A stretch of DNA of 64,000 nt from assembly GCA_002050365.1 (NCBI GenBank), contig MWYZ01000086.1, positions 60,780 to 124,779 on the forward strand, written 5' to 3'. A model generated the notes under the pieces. That model was given only the letters and a program-made list of their open reading frames with translations. It made no database searches and was not told the DNA's origin. Positions within the stretch are counted from its first letter, which is position 1. Each line of letters begins with the position of its first letter. A program made the position numbers and the translations under genes. This DNA comes from Acidobacteria bacterium 28-1. Lineage in GTDB: Bacteria > Acidobacteriota > Blastocatellia > Pyrinomonadales > Pyrinomonadaceae. Of the stretch, positions 49,234 through 59,322 are shown piece after piece.

Positions 49234-51684
49234 ATGAAACTCGCTAAAAACGCGTTTGTTATTGCGCTTACTATATTGACATTAGTTTTTACAATGTCAG
49301 CTCAGACTTTAAGGTCGATAGATGACCCGAGAAACACCGCGCCAACCGTTGGCACAGGTGGACCTCCGGGAGGTCCGACCGGTCTTTTTACAATCTATGA
49401 TGGACAAACCCTGCGAGCAGGTGAGTTCACTTTCAGTGCGGCATGGAGTAACTATGACCGCGATCCCGGCAATGTTGATATAAACGAAATTCCGATTAGC
49501 TTCCAAGTAGGTGTGAACGACTATGTAGAGTTGTTCTTCAATACGGATGCGTATCGCGGAATTAAAGTTAATTCACCGCGGAATCTTTCAAGTTTTTCTT
49601 TACCCAATTCCCAAGTGCTTATCAACGGACGTTTGGTTACTCCGCCGGCAATTGTATTGGGTAGCGGAGCGTTTGCCGGTCAGCCGGTATTTCGCAACAC
49701 GCAAAATTTCGTTCAGTTTCCTTTTATTGGAGGAAGGTTGAATATCCCAAGAATTCCTTTTATTACCGGGGCGAGCGGCGGCGGCGGCGGAAGTTTTGGT
49801 TCTGCAAGTAACTTTCCCGGCGTCGGTTCAATTTACGGAAGTATTTTACCGGGCTTAGTTTTGCAGACGGCTAATTTTGGAACTGCAAATAGTCCAACAA
49901 TAGTTCCGACTTCTTTTACATTGGCTCCGACTTATCTGCCCGATGCGCCGTTCATCAATCGCTCATATGGCGAATCGGCATTTAACACTTTTACGGTCGG
50001 CGCAAAAATCCGTTTTACCAGCCCGAATAATCCATATGGCGTCGGTCTAATTCCGTTTTATCGTTTTTATGCTGACGAAGCCGGTAGTGCTACTGGATTT
50101 AATCAGTTGCAGCGCGGCGCAAGCCCGGGCGGCGGCGGTCCTAATCCTTTTTTCGGTGATAATGGGCGTGGTGATTTTGGTTTAGTGGCGTTTGCAGATG
50201 CGCGGTTGAATAGGTTTATTAACATTTCGGGTAACATCGGCTTTATTCTCAACAGTAGTGTTAAAGCCGACTTTGCGGGCACTGAAGTTACTCTTTTAGA
50301 CCGTCCAAATGAAGTTATTTCAGGGATTGGCGTTGATTTTCCAATCAATAGATATTTTCAACCAATTCTTGAGTTTCGTTCAACTCAATATGTCGGCGGA
50401 CGCACACCGAACGCTTTTGAAAACAGCCCGCTTGACGCACTCGGCGGCGTGCGATTCTATCCGACCCGTTACATAAGTTTGGGCGCGGCTTATCGGTATC
50501 ACGTCAATCAGCAAAACGAAGAAAGTTTTGATGATAATACGTTTAGAACGACTACAACCGTCCCGGGACCCGGCGGCGGCACGTTCACTACAACATCTAC
50601 CGGCATTCCCAATGGATTTATAACGTCAAGCGACCCGCATGGATTTATTTTCCAAGCTAGTGTCGGACGACGTAATGCGCGTAAAACGCCGGTGGTCAAT
50701 AAATTTGCCGATGTTACGAATCTTGAACTGAGCGAAACTCGCGTAACAGGAAAATGCCCTGAGGGACAAGAACCGTTGGAAGGACAAAATTGTACTGATG
50801 ACATGGCGGTTAATGTAACGACAACGGCGGTTGACCCGGAAAACGATGTATTAACTTACAACTATACGGTTTCAGGCGGACGCATTGTCGGACAAGGAGC
50901 CAATGTTTCCTGGGATTTAACCGGCGCGGCTCCGGGAACATACACGATTACTGCCGGTGTTGACGACGGTTGCGGCGTTTGCGGTAAAACGCAAACCAAA
51001 ACAATTACAGTTGAAGAATGTAAATGCGCAGTTAAATGCGTATGCCCGACGCTTTCTGTAACCGGTCCGGCTGGAATTACTGCTCCGGGCGAAACAATGA
51101 CCTTTACGGCAAATGTCAGTGGCGGCACTAGCGAAACCATAACTTATAATTGGACTGTTGATAGAGGAACAATTATTGAAGGTCAGGGAACGCCGTCTAT
51201 CCGAGTTGCGACAACGGCTGATATGGCTGGTCAAACCGTAAGAGCTGAAGTCACTATCGGCGGCGTTTGTGAAACTTGCACCGAAAAGACTGCATCTGAA
51301 ACTGCTGGTGTTGCCGAAATACCGACTTGTCGAGATATAGATGAGTTCGGCGTTCTTGCACCTGATGATGTTAGAACCAGACTTGATAGCTTCTTCGTTG
51401 AGTTACAAAATAATCCGACGGCGACCGGTTATATTATCAACTACGGTAAAGCAAGAGATGTGGCGAGACGCGAAAAGCTTATTCGCAATCACATTGCTTT
51501 CCGTAACTTTGATGCAAGTCGTATTACCCTCTTGAGAGGCGACGAAAACGGCGGAACACTCAGAACCAGATTTGTTTTGTGTCCACCCGGCGCACCGGCA
51601 CCGACTCCAGAGTCATCTTCGGTTCCAGAGCCGTCTCCGAGTCCGGAGCCGTCTCCGAGTCCGGAGCCGTCTCCGACTCCATAA
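49234..51684 (+). CDS. outer-membrane barrel protein with Ig-like repeats and OmpA-like C-domain
   Basis: 816 residues. ATG 49234, six bases after GGAGG, is preferred to the GTG three bases earlier. A signal peptide (FVIALTILTLVFTMSAQ) is followed by a Gly/Asn-rich barrel-like region (to ~residue 475). Two Cys-rich PKD/Ig-like modules come next (CPEGQEPLEGQNC to TITVEECKC, then CVCPTLSVTGPAG to SETAGVAE). An OmpA-like ~100-residue domain follows (LDSFFVELQNNPTATGYIIN to RTRFVLCPP). The protein ends in a Pro-Ser-Glu tail of tandem 18-bp units. It probably ties the outer membrane to peptidoglycan. Confidence 0.82.
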   Translation: MKLAKNAFVIALTILTLVFTMSAQTLRSIDDPRNTAPTVGTGGPPGGPTGLFTIYDGQTLRAGEFTFSAAWSNYDRDPGNVDINEIPISFQVGVNDYVELFFNTDAYRGIKVNSPRNLSSFSLPNSQVLINGRLVTPPAIVLGSGAFAGQPVFRNTQNFVQFPFIGGRLNIPRIPFITGASGGGGGSFGSASNFPGVGSIYGSILPGLVLQTANFGTANSPTIVPTSFTLAPTYLPDAPFINRSYGESAFNTFTVGAKIRFTSPNNPYGVGLIPFYRFYADEAGSATGFNQLQRGASPGGGGPNPFFGDNGRGDFGLVAFADARLNRFINISGNIGFILNSSVKADFAGTEVTLLDRPNEVISGIGVDFPINRYFQPILEFRSTQYVGGRTPNAFENSPLDALGGVRFYPTRYISLGAAYRYHVNQQNEESFDDNTFRTTTTVPGPGGGTFTTTSTGIPNGFITSSDPHGFIFQASVGRRNARKTPVVNKFADVTNLELSETRVTGKCPEGQEPLEGQNCTDDMAVNVTTTAVDPENDVLTYNYTVSGGRIVGQGANVSWDLTGAAPGTYTITAGVDDGCGVCGKTQTKTITVEECKCAVKCVCPTLSVTGPAGITAPGETMTFTANVSGGTSETITYNWTVDRGTIIEGQGTPSIRVATTADMAGQTVRAEVTIGGVCETCTEKTASETAGVAEIPTCRDIDEFGVLAPDDVRTRLDSFFVELQNNPTATGYIINYGKARDVARREKLIRNHIAFRNFDASRITLLRGDENGGTLRTRFVLCPPGAPAPTPESSSVPEPSPSPEPSPSPEPSPTP
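51628..51681 (+). repeat. three tandem 18-bp units encoding Glu-Pro-Ser-Pro
   Basis: GAGCCGTCTCCGAGTCCG is repeated at 51628, 51646 and 51664 (last copy ends CGACTCC), just before the stop codon. It encodes EPSPSP units. Copy number may vary between strains. Confidence 0.85.
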
Positions 51685-51725
51685 TAATGAAACTAACTTC
51701 CCATCTTCATTGATGTGAATTTTCC

Positions 51726-51777
51726 AAAGCGAGTGAGATTTTCTTATCGAAAGCCTCACTCGCTTTCGCTTTTTCTA
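51726..51777 (+). terminator. rho-independent terminator
   Basis: AAAGCGAGTGAG (51726-51737) pairs with CTCACTCGCTTT (51755-51766) around a 17-nt loop, followed by CGCTTTTTCT. It ends the OmpA-like gene's transcript. The rest of 51685-51999 shows no convincing gene. Confidence 0.88.
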
Positions 51778-51999
51778 AAAAAGGGCAAAAGAAATTTACA
51801 TTATTGATTTTTCCGTATAGAATAAAAATAACTTTCGCGCCTCGGACGCGCACATCTGCGACAGGTTTCGCTTTCCACGTAACAAATTGTGAATTGAATG
51901 CAACAATTTTTATTGATTCAGTCATCTTAAAAACGGTTAAAATTTATTTCACAAAACATCTGAAATTCTCACTCCCAGAGCAGTAAATAAATCAAAATT

Positions 52000-54222
52000 A
52001 TGAATACACGACGCAAAATCGATTTTAAGTTAAATTTGTTAATTGCCACAGCAATTTTATGTCTCGCTAGTGTCGGTTCGGTATTCGCCGGCGAGACAAT
52101 CAAAAGTGAGCCGGTGAAGTTCGGTGATTGGGCGGTTGTCGGACCGAGCGGCGGCGACGTTCGCGTCATCACCATTGACCCGAAAGATAAAGACCGTCTT
52201 TACGTCAGCACGCTCGACGGACAAATTCACACTTCTGCCGACGGCGGAACAACTTGGAAACTTCTTGTCAATCTCAATCGTTCACAATTAGTTCTCGACC
52301 AACTGATTGTTGATTCGCGCGATTCGAAAATCATTTATACTTCCGGACATCGCCACAAAGCACCGGGCGGATTTTTCAAAACGACCGACGGCGGAGCGAC
52401 TTGGACAGAAGCAAAAGAATTAAATAAAGAATCAATTCATTCGATGGTGCAGTCACCGTCGGACCCGAATGTTATTCTTGTCGGCACAATCAACGGCGTT
52501 TGGATGTCGGATAATTCGGGCGACGATTGGAAAAAAATCTCTTCCGACACAATGCCGGTAAACATTGACTCGTTAGCGATTGACCCGCGCACTGCCGATA
52601 CGATTTACGCCGGAACTTGGTGGAGAGCCTATAAATCAACCGACAGCGGAAAAAATTGGCGGCTGATTAAGGACGGAATGATTGACGATTCAGACGTTTT
52701 TGCGATTACAATCAACAAAGACAATCCTGACCATATTGTCGCTTCAGCCTGCAGCGGTATTTATGAATCAAGGAACAAAGGCGAAAAATGGTCGAAGATT
52801 CAAGGCATTCCTTCTCAATCGCGTCGCACGCGTGATATTTTGCAGCATCCGTCAAGACCGAAAACGATTTATGCCGCGACGACCGAAGGCTTTTGGATGA
52901 CTTCTGACGGTGGCAAAACGTGGTCAATGACTTCGCAGAGAAACCTGGAAATAAATTCGATTGCCGTTCACCCGGAAAATCCCGATAAGGTTTTCATCGG
53001 TACGAATAATTATGGCGTAATGGTTTCAATTGACGGCGGCAAAAATTTCAAAACGACCAACGAAAATTTCACCAGCCGTTTTACATATTCGATAACTGCC
53101 GACATTCAGAATCCAGACCGTCTGTATGCGACGACGCACAACACGGCAACCGGCGGCGGCTTCGTTTTTATCAGCGATGACGGCGGCGCGACCTGGCAGC
53201 AGGCGAAAAATCTTGATATTGCCCGCGTTTCGCCTTACGCATTTTTGCAAGATCGGTTAAATCCAAACACGATTTATCTTGGCACAAATGTCGGAATGTT
53301 TCGCTCGCTCGACCGCGGATATGATTGGACGCAGCTTCTTCCGCCAAAACCGCCGGCTGTTAAGAAACCGGCTGTTAAGAAAAAATTCGTCGCCGGCAAA
53401 AAGACGGCTCGAAGACCTGCGAAAGCTAAAGCACCAGTTGTGGAAACCGTTGTGCCGCCTGTTCCGACAACTCCGACAGATCCAGCCGTGCTGGCTCTAA
53501 TTCCTGCTTTAGGAGAAAAAATAAGAGTTTTGGCACATACCGAAGACGGAATGAACGGAATTTTGGCGGGAACTGACAAAGGCATTTATCGCACATACGA
53601 TTTAGCAAAGGGTTGGGAAAAAATCTCTTTCGGCGAAGAACTTAACGAAAGCGTATTTGTCATCTATTCTTCGCCGCAGCAACCGGAAACTATTTGGGTA
53701 GGGACGGCGATTTCCGGCGTGATCGTTTCACGCGATAACGGTAAATCGTGGCAGAAAGTTCCGGGCGTACCGGAAAACGTGCCGGTCAGTTCGATTACCA
53801 TTGATCCGAAAAATCAAGAAAATATTTACGTCGGCACAACGCAGACTCTCTACTTTAGCCGTGACGGCGGAAAAACTTGGACCAGGCGCGGCGGCAATCT
53901 GCCGCTCGGCAACTATACGAGCATTCTTATCAATCCGAATAACTCAGAAGAGATATTCGTTTCCAGCGCACTCGAAACCGACGGCGGCATATTTTTCTCC
54001 GACGATTCAGGTTTAAACTGGAAAAGAATTGATTCAAAAGATATGAAACTACCAAGCCGACGCGTTTGGTCAATGACTTTCGACCCGAATGATTCTAACC
54101 GAATTTTTGCAGGCACTCATTCATCGGGTGTTTATAAAATCGAACGAATGGTTAAGGCATCTACTGTTTCGACTGATACCAAAACAATTACTCGTCCAAG
54201 AGTTGCGCCATCCGGCAATTAA
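52000..54222 (+). CDS. secreted BNR/sortilin-like beta-propeller protein with a Lys/Ala/Pro linker
   Basis: 740 residues with a signal peptide (LNLLIATAILCLASVGSVFAG). Many Asp-box/BNR repeats (SADGGTTWK, TTDGGATWTE, SRDNGKSWQ, SRDGGKTWTR) form one or two propellers like VPS10/Ycf48 proteins. Between them at residues ~447-500 sits a Pro/Lys/Ala linker (PPAVKKPAVKKKFVAGKK, then ARRPAKAKAPVVE) resembling a histone H1 tail. It begins with a tandem 15-bp repeat (53353-53382). The role is probably binding of extracellular polymers or proteins. No catalytic site is recognised. Confidence 0.82.
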   Translation: MNTRRKIDFKLNLLIATAILCLASVGSVFAGETIKSEPVKFGDWAVVGPSGGDVRVITIDPKDKDRLYVSTLDGQIHTSADGGTTWKLLVNLNRSQLVLDQLIVDSRDSKIIYTSGHRHKAPGGFFKTTDGGATWTEAKELNKESIHSMVQSPSDPNVILVGTINGVWMSDNSGDDWKKISSDTMPVNIDSLAIDPRTADTIYAGTWWRAYKSTDSGKNWRLIKDGMIDDSDVFAITINKDNPDHIVASACSGIYESRNKGEKWSKIQGIPSQSRRTRDILQHPSRPKTIYAATTEGFWMTSDGGKTWSMTSQRNLEINSIAVHPENPDKVFIGTNNYGVMVSIDGGKNFKTTNENFTSRFTYSITADIQNPDRLYATTHNTATGGGFVFISDDGGATWQQAKNLDIARVSPYAFLQDRLNPNTIYLGTNVGMFRSLDRGYDWTQLLPPKPPAVKKPAVKKKFVAGKKTARRPAKAKAPVVETVVPPVPTTPTDPAVLALIPALGEKIRVLAHTEDGMNGILAGTDKGIYRTYDLAKGWEKISFGEELNESVFVIYSSPQQPETIWVGTAISGVIVSRDNGKSWQKVPGVPENVPVSSITIDPKNQENIYVGTTQTLYFSRDGGKTWTRRGGNLPLGNYTSILINPNNSEEIFVSSALETDGGIFFSDDSGLNWKRIDSKDMKLPSRRVWSMTFDPNDSNRIFAGTHSSGVYKIERMVKASTVSTDTKTITRPRVAPSGN

Positions 54223-54241
54223 ATAGGAATTACATTTTGAT

Positions 54242-54279
54242 AAAAAAGGACGGCATAAATATACGCCGTCCTTTTTTTT
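54242..54279. terminator. bidirectional rho-independent terminator
   Basis: AAAAAAGGACGGC (54242-54254) and GCCGTCCTTTTTTTT (54265-54279) form a strong stem with an A run on one side and a T run on the other. It ends the propeller gene before bshC. Confidence 0.93.
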
Positions 54280-54338
54280 GTTTCTAACTTGGAACTTCCG
54301 TGTGAGAACTCTATAATCTGAAGGCTAGGAGTAAAATT

Positions 54339-56021
54339 GTGAAACAAGAAATAATCTGTCCGTGTCCGACCGGAAATGTCATACTTCAAACCGAGAGTCT
54401 GCCTTTTTCCGAAGTCCCAAATCAATCGAAACTCTTTATTGATTATCAAAATAATCCTCTTGCCTTGAAAGAATATTATCCTTTAGCGGTCGAATCTCAC
54501 ACGCAAATTTCACAAAGAATTCCCGAAGTGTTGGCGAATTATAAAGCCGACCGCAACCTGCTGTGCGATGTTTTGGAAGAAATGAACCGGTCTTGCAGAA
54601 CAAGCGAAAAGACTCTAGAAAACATTAAACTACTTCGTGATGAAGATTGCGTCGCGGTTGTTTCGGGACAACAGGCAGGACTTTTTACCGGACCGCTTTA
54701 TACAATTTATAAAGCGTTATCCGCCGTGAAAATGACCGAGTGTTTGATTGGGCGCGGTTATAAAGCCGTTCCTGTTTTCTGGATTGCAACTGAAGACCAC
54801 GACTTTGAGGAAGTTTCTAAAGCTAGTGTGATTAACTCGCAAGGCAATTTGGTTGAAGTAAAAAATGAACCGAAAAGATGTTACGAGAATTTACCCGTCG
54901 GTTATGTAGAACTTGACGAATCAATTACACCGACGATTGAAGAACTTTTTGATAATTTGCCGCACACCGAATTTACCGATGAGCTACGGGAATTTATTGA
55001 AAAAACCTGGGCTTCAGGCATTGATTACGGCGACGCATTTGCCCGTCTTTTAATAGACTTTTTAGGGAAATACGGTTTGATTGTGCTTTGTCCTTTAAAC
55101 GATAGGTTGAAAAAATTAGCCACGCCGATTTACGTCGAAGCAATTAAGAAATCCGATGAAATTGTTTCGGCTTTAAGACAGCGCGGCGAAGAGCTTCAAA
55201 AGGCGGGTTATCACGCTCAGGTTCTAGTGACGGAAGATTATTTTCCGCTTTTCTGGCAGGCAAAAAACCGGACGCGGCACGCTTTGAAGAAGAGTGAGAA
55301 TGGCACATTTAAAACAAAAGACATTGAGAGGGAATTTACGCTTGATGATTTAGCGGAGTTGGCAGCTAAAGAGCCGCAGAGATTTTCGCCGAGCGTCGTT
55401 TTGCGCTCCGTCGTGCAGGATTATTTGCTTCCGACCGTCTGTTATTTCGGCGGTGCGGCAGAAATTGCTTATTTTGCCCAATCGGCGGAAGTTTATCGAA
55501 TTCTTGAACGACCCGTCACGCCGATTTTTCATCGCCAAAGTTTTACTATTATTGAACCCAAACACGCTAAGACGCTCAAAAAATATGGTTTGGAATTGAA
55601 GGATTTATTTGTCGGCATCGAAAATTTGATGCCGCAAATTGTCGAACAATATCTTAATCGAGAAATGGCGCAAATTTTTGCGGAAGTTGATGTAAATATC
55701 AACACCGAGCTTGATCGTTTAGACCGCCATTTAAGTCAAATCGAGCCGACATTAGCGGAAAGTCTGGCAAACCGTCATCGGAAAATTGCGTATCATATTT
55801 CAAACCTCCGCACGAAATTTCATAATGCACAGATGCGGAAGGATAATGTTATTAGTCGCCAGATTGAAACGGCTTTTACTTCACTCGTTCCAAACAGGCA
55901 TTTGCAAGAACGTACATTAAATGTGAATTTCTTTATAAACCATCACGGGCTTTATTTAATTGATTGGATTTACCAGGCAATTGAACTCGATGATAAAGGA
56001 CATCGAATAATTTATTTGTAA
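54339..56021 (+). CDS. bshC: bacillithiol synthase (cysteine-adding enzyme)
   Basis: 560 residues from GTG 54339, with AGGAG a few bases upstream. The BshC signatures are VVSGQQAGLFTGPLYTIYKALSAV near residue 110 and FWIATEDHDFEEV. A long C-terminal coiled coil (HLSQIEPTLAESLANRHRKIA) and the final NFFINHHGLYLIDWIYQ match the family. It adds Cys to GlcN-malate in the last step of bacillithiol synthesis, implying that this organism uses bacillithiol. bshA and bshB are not in the window. Confidence 0.95.
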   Translation: MKQEIICPCPTGNVILQTESLPFSEVPNQSKLFIDYQNNPLALKEYYPLAVESHTQISQRIPEVLANYKADRNLLCDVLEEMNRSCRTSEKTLENIKLLRDEDCVAVVSGQQAGLFTGPLYTIYKALSAVKMTECLIGRGYKAVPVFWIATEDHDFEEVSKASVINSQGNLVEVKNEPKRCYENLPVGYVELDESITPTIEELFDNLPHTEFTDELREFIEKTWASGIDYGDAFARLLIDFLGKYGLIVLCPLNDRLKKLATPIYVEAIKKSDEIVSALRQRGEELQKAGYHAQVLVTEDYFPLFWQAKNRTRHALKKSENGTFKTKDIEREFTLDDLAELAAKEPQRFSPSVVLRSVVQDYLLPTVCYFGGAAEIAYFAQSAEVYRILERPVTPIFHRQSFTIIEPKHAKTLKKYGLELKDLFVGIENLMPQIVEQYLNREMAQIFAEVDVNINTELDRLDRHLSQIEPTLAESLANRHRKIAYHISNLRTKFHNAQMRKDNVISRQIETAFTSLVPNRHLQERTLNVNFFINHHGLYLIDWIYQAIELDDKGHRIIYL

Positions 56022-56276
56022 TGATTACTATACTTCTCAAAATGATTTGCAAATAAACAAACAGATATTCAAGTATCGAAATCTTGCAAACTAATACTTA
56101 TGTCAAACTGCCAGAAAAAACTGAAACATTTTTTATGGCAATCAGTAAACTCCACACATTGCAAAATATAATTGGAAAAGTTTACACTTTAATATTACCA
56201 ATTAAAAAATATTATATTTTTCTACCGACAAATAAAAGCAATCAGATTTAATTCAAAAAATAAGGAGAGAATTTCA

Positions 56277-59228
56277 ATGATCCAGAAACTAAGTTCGTTT
56301 CGGCTAGTATCGTTGTGTCTTTTGGTTTTTGCGCTTTTCAGTGGAAGCGTTTATCAAGTTAATGCTCAATCACAAGCCCTAAACGGTCAGATTGAAGGTG
56401 TCGTGACAGATGCAACCGGCGCGGCCATACCAAACGCGTCTATTACTATTAAAAATAATGAAACAGGCAGCGAGCGTCAGGTGACCAGTGATGAATCAGG
56501 CGTTTATCGCGCTCCGCTCTTACCTTTGGGAACTTACCAAATTATTGTTGAAGCGCCTAACTTTAAACGCTTGGTGCGTGAAGGAATCACTTTGACGACG
56601 GGACAAACCGCGACAGTTGATTTGGGGTTAGAAACAGGCGATGTGTCGGCAACTGTTACTGTTACTTCAGACACGCCGATTGCCGATGCCGCCAAAATTG
56701 ATGTCGGGCGCGTGATGAACACCCGCGAAGTCCAAAATCTTCCGCTCGTTTCGCGCAATCCTTATAATTACTCGCTTTTGCAGGCGAATGTGACCGGTCG
56801 CCCAAATTCGGAGTTCGGTGTTCCGCGTATTAACGCCAACGGTTATGCCCGCCGCACCAATTATCAACTCGACGGCAACAACAACACGCAAGCCGACCGC
56901 GCCGGGATTCGTCTGATGCCGATTTCGGAAATTTTCGTCAGCGAAGTTCAACTCGTAACCAATGGGTTTTCGGCAGAATTCGGCAACACGCCCGGTTTAA
57001 TTATGAACGCCGTTACACCTGCGGGAACAAACGGTATTCACGGTTCCGCAAGTTACCGTTTTCGCCGCACGCCGTTTTATGCCCGCCCAATTTTTTATAA
57101 TTCGCCCAACGATTTGCCGAGTAATAAAGCCGATGATCTGGCGGTGGCAATCGGCGGTCCGATTATAAAAGACCGCTGGCAGTATTACGGTGGTTTTGAA
57201 TACATTAAACGCGGTTTGGCGGTTGAGCCGCTGCGTTTGATAACTATCAATAATGCAACCCGAACGCGGTTGATTAATGAAGCCGGAATTCCGGCAGAGG
57301 CTTTTCCGGCAGCAATTCCGACTCAGCAAGACGCGAAATTTTTTATTATCCGCACCGACGCGCAATTAACCGAGGAGCATCACTTGACCGGACGTTTTAA
57401 CTATTTTAAGAATCTGACGAGCAGCAACACCAACGGACAAACCACTACTTTGCAGCGCACAATTGATTTTGATGACCTCTCATATTCGGGCGCGGTGCAG
57501 TTGATTTCAGCTTTTTCGCCAAATCTTTTGAATGAATTTCGATTCCAGTATGCCAAACGAAATTCGGTAAATTTACCGAGTCCGTTTACGCCGACCGGAC
57601 CGAGTATTGTGATTACGGGAGCAGAAGCGGCATCTTTCGGACCGGCTGAAAATTTAAACACCGTTTCGCCGCTCGAAACAATCACGGATTTTCGGGATAA
57701 TTTTACGTTGACGCGCGGAGAACACACAGTGAAATTCGGTGGCAGCGTGAGCCGAATTTATGATTTCCGCCGGTCTGGTATTTTTTCGCGTTTTACATTT
57801 CCCAGCATCAATGCCTATCTCGCCGCTAGAAGCGGAGCCGCTCCGCGAGGTTATACAAGTTACACGGCTTCATTCGGCGATCCGGAGTTTGAATACAAAT
57901 CTCATTTTTACAACGCATTTGTGCAGGATGATTGGAAGGTTACGCAAAAGCTGAAAGTTAATTACGGGCTTCGTTATGACTTATACTCGATTCCAAAAGC
58001 TGATTCGTCATCGCTTTTTGCCGCTTCGCAAAAATTCAAGGTTGATAGAAACAATTTTGCTCCGCGATTAGGAGTCGTTTACGGCTTGCGCGACGGCAAA
58101 TACGCCACGATTTTGCGTGCCAGTGCCGGCGTTTACTATGACCCGCCGGCGATTGATGTTTACGCCAGAGCCTTGCAAAATAATGGAAACGCGCGATTTT
58201 TTAACGTTACTCTAACTCCTTCGCAGGCAGGCTCGCCGTCTTTTCCAAATAATTTAAGCTCGGCAAACGCGCCGATTCAAAGTATTGATACAATCTCGCC
58301 CGACTTTGTTAATTTGTATGCGGTGCATACGAATTTTCAAATTGAACAATCCGTCACTAATAATATCTCGTTTACCGCCGGATACATTCATTCGAGCGGC
58401 AGACACATTCCGGTTTATCGAAGTATTAATCGAACCGCCGTGGTTGGAGCATTGGTTGACGGACGACCGGTATTTAATACGACGGCAAGCGCCGCAACAC
58501 GGCTTGACCCGCGCTTTAACAACATCTCGATTGCCGAATCGGTTGGAAATTCTGAATACAATGCGGCAACATTTCAACTAAACAAACGGTTTTCGCAGGG
58601 TTATCAGTTCAGCGTCAACTACACTTTGTCCAAATCAACCGACGACGCGCCCGAACAAAATCTGGTTGCGGCTTCGACGCTTTCTTTGTCAGACCCGACC
58701 AACCGAGCTTTAGACCGCGGTCCGTCTTTAGCCGACCAACGTCATACGTTCGTTATGAGTTTTGTCGGACGACCAAATTTTGACGTTGAAAACGGAGTTC
58801 TCAGAGCAATTCTTAACGATAATCAAATCGGAGTTATCGCAACGGCAAATAGCGGTGAAAGATACAATATTCTTTCAACAGTTGATTTGAACGGAGATGG
58901 ATTATTTGTTGACCGCCCGGTTGGAGTCGGAAGAAATTCAGGTAAAACTCCGCCGCAGTATAATGTGGATTTGCGTTATTCGCGTTTCTTTAGTTTTAAC
59001 GAACGATTTAAGTTAGAGGCTTTTGCAGAAGCGACCAATATCTTTAATATCAAAAGTATCTACCAATTCAACAACACAAATCTGGGAGCCGCTTTTACCG
59101 GCACCGGTGCTAACGCTGGAGTTTTAGTAAACGGTTTGCCGGATTTCCGCAACAATTTTTCAACTTTGGGCGGAGCGACGGCACTCGACAGCCGCAATTT
59201 CCAGCTCGGTATCAAGTTTATTTTTTAA
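56277..59228 (+). CDS. TonB-dependent receptor, Oar-like, with carboxypeptidase-regulatory domain
   Basis: 983 residues. After a signal peptide (LVSLCLLVFALFSGSVYQVNAQ) residues ~35-115 form the CarboxypepD_reg domain (GQIEGVVTDATGAAIPNASI). The plug follows (VMNTREVQNLPLVSRNPYNY, QLDGNNNTQADRAG), then a ~700-residue beta-barrel with many aromatic strands, ending in GIKFIF with a terminal Phe. Such large receptors are typical of Acidobacteriota and import glycans, peptides or siderophores. GGAGAG lies eight bases before the ATG. The 255-bp gap upstream is AT-rich with no gene. Confidence 0.93.
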   Translation: MIQKLSSFRLVSLCLLVFALFSGSVYQVNAQSQALNGQIEGVVTDATGAAIPNASITIKNNETGSERQVTSDESGVYRAPLLPLGTYQIIVEAPNFKRLVREGITLTTGQTATVDLGLETGDVSATVTVTSDTPIADAAKIDVGRVMNTREVQNLPLVSRNPYNYSLLQANVTGRPNSEFGVPRINANGYARRTNYQLDGNNNTQADRAGIRLMPISEIFVSEVQLVTNGFSAEFGNTPGLIMNAVTPAGTNGIHGSASYRFRRTPFYARPIFYNSPNDLPSNKADDLAVAIGGPIIKDRWQYYGGFEYIKRGLAVEPLRLITINNATRTRLINEAGIPAEAFPAAIPTQQDAKFFIIRTDAQLTEEHHLTGRFNYFKNLTSSNTNGQTTTLQRTIDFDDLSYSGAVQLISAFSPNLLNEFRFQYAKRNSVNLPSPFTPTGPSIVITGAEAASFGPAENLNTVSPLETITDFRDNFTLTRGEHTVKFGGSVSRIYDFRRSGIFSRFTFPSINAYLAARSGAAPRGYTSYTASFGDPEFEYKSHFYNAFVQDDWKVTQKLKVNYGLRYDLYSIPKADSSSLFAASQKFKVDRNNFAPRLGVVYGLRDGKYATILRASAGVYYDPPAIDVYARALQNNGNARFFNVTLTPSQAGSPSFPNNLSSANAPIQSIDTISPDFVNLYAVHTNFQIEQSVTNNISFTAGYIHSSGRHIPVYRSINRTAVVGALVDGRPVFNTTASAATRLDPRFNNISIAESVGNSEYNAATFQLNKRFSQGYQFSVNYTLSKSTDDAPEQNLVAASTLSLSDPTNRALDRGPSLADQRHTFVMSFVGRPNFDVENGVLRAILNDNQIGVIATANSGERYNILSTVDLNGDGLFVDRPVGVGRNSGKTPPQYNVDLRYSRFFSFNERFKLEAFAEATNIFNIKSIYQFNNTNLGAAFTGTGANAGVLVNGLPDFRNNFSTLGGATALDSRNFQLGIKFIF

Positions 59229-59322
59229 CTTCTTAAAGTAAAGTTTTGAATTTCATTCAAAAGCGAGATTCAAAACTTTGCTGTTTGTGATTTAAATTCA
59301 AAAATAGAATTTCCATTAAATA

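Noticed and set aside
51707..51925. A 72-codon open frame on the minus strand downstream of the OmpA-like gene
   Set aside because: It contains the rho-independent terminator at 51726-51777, has no ribosome site and matches nothing; treated as chance.
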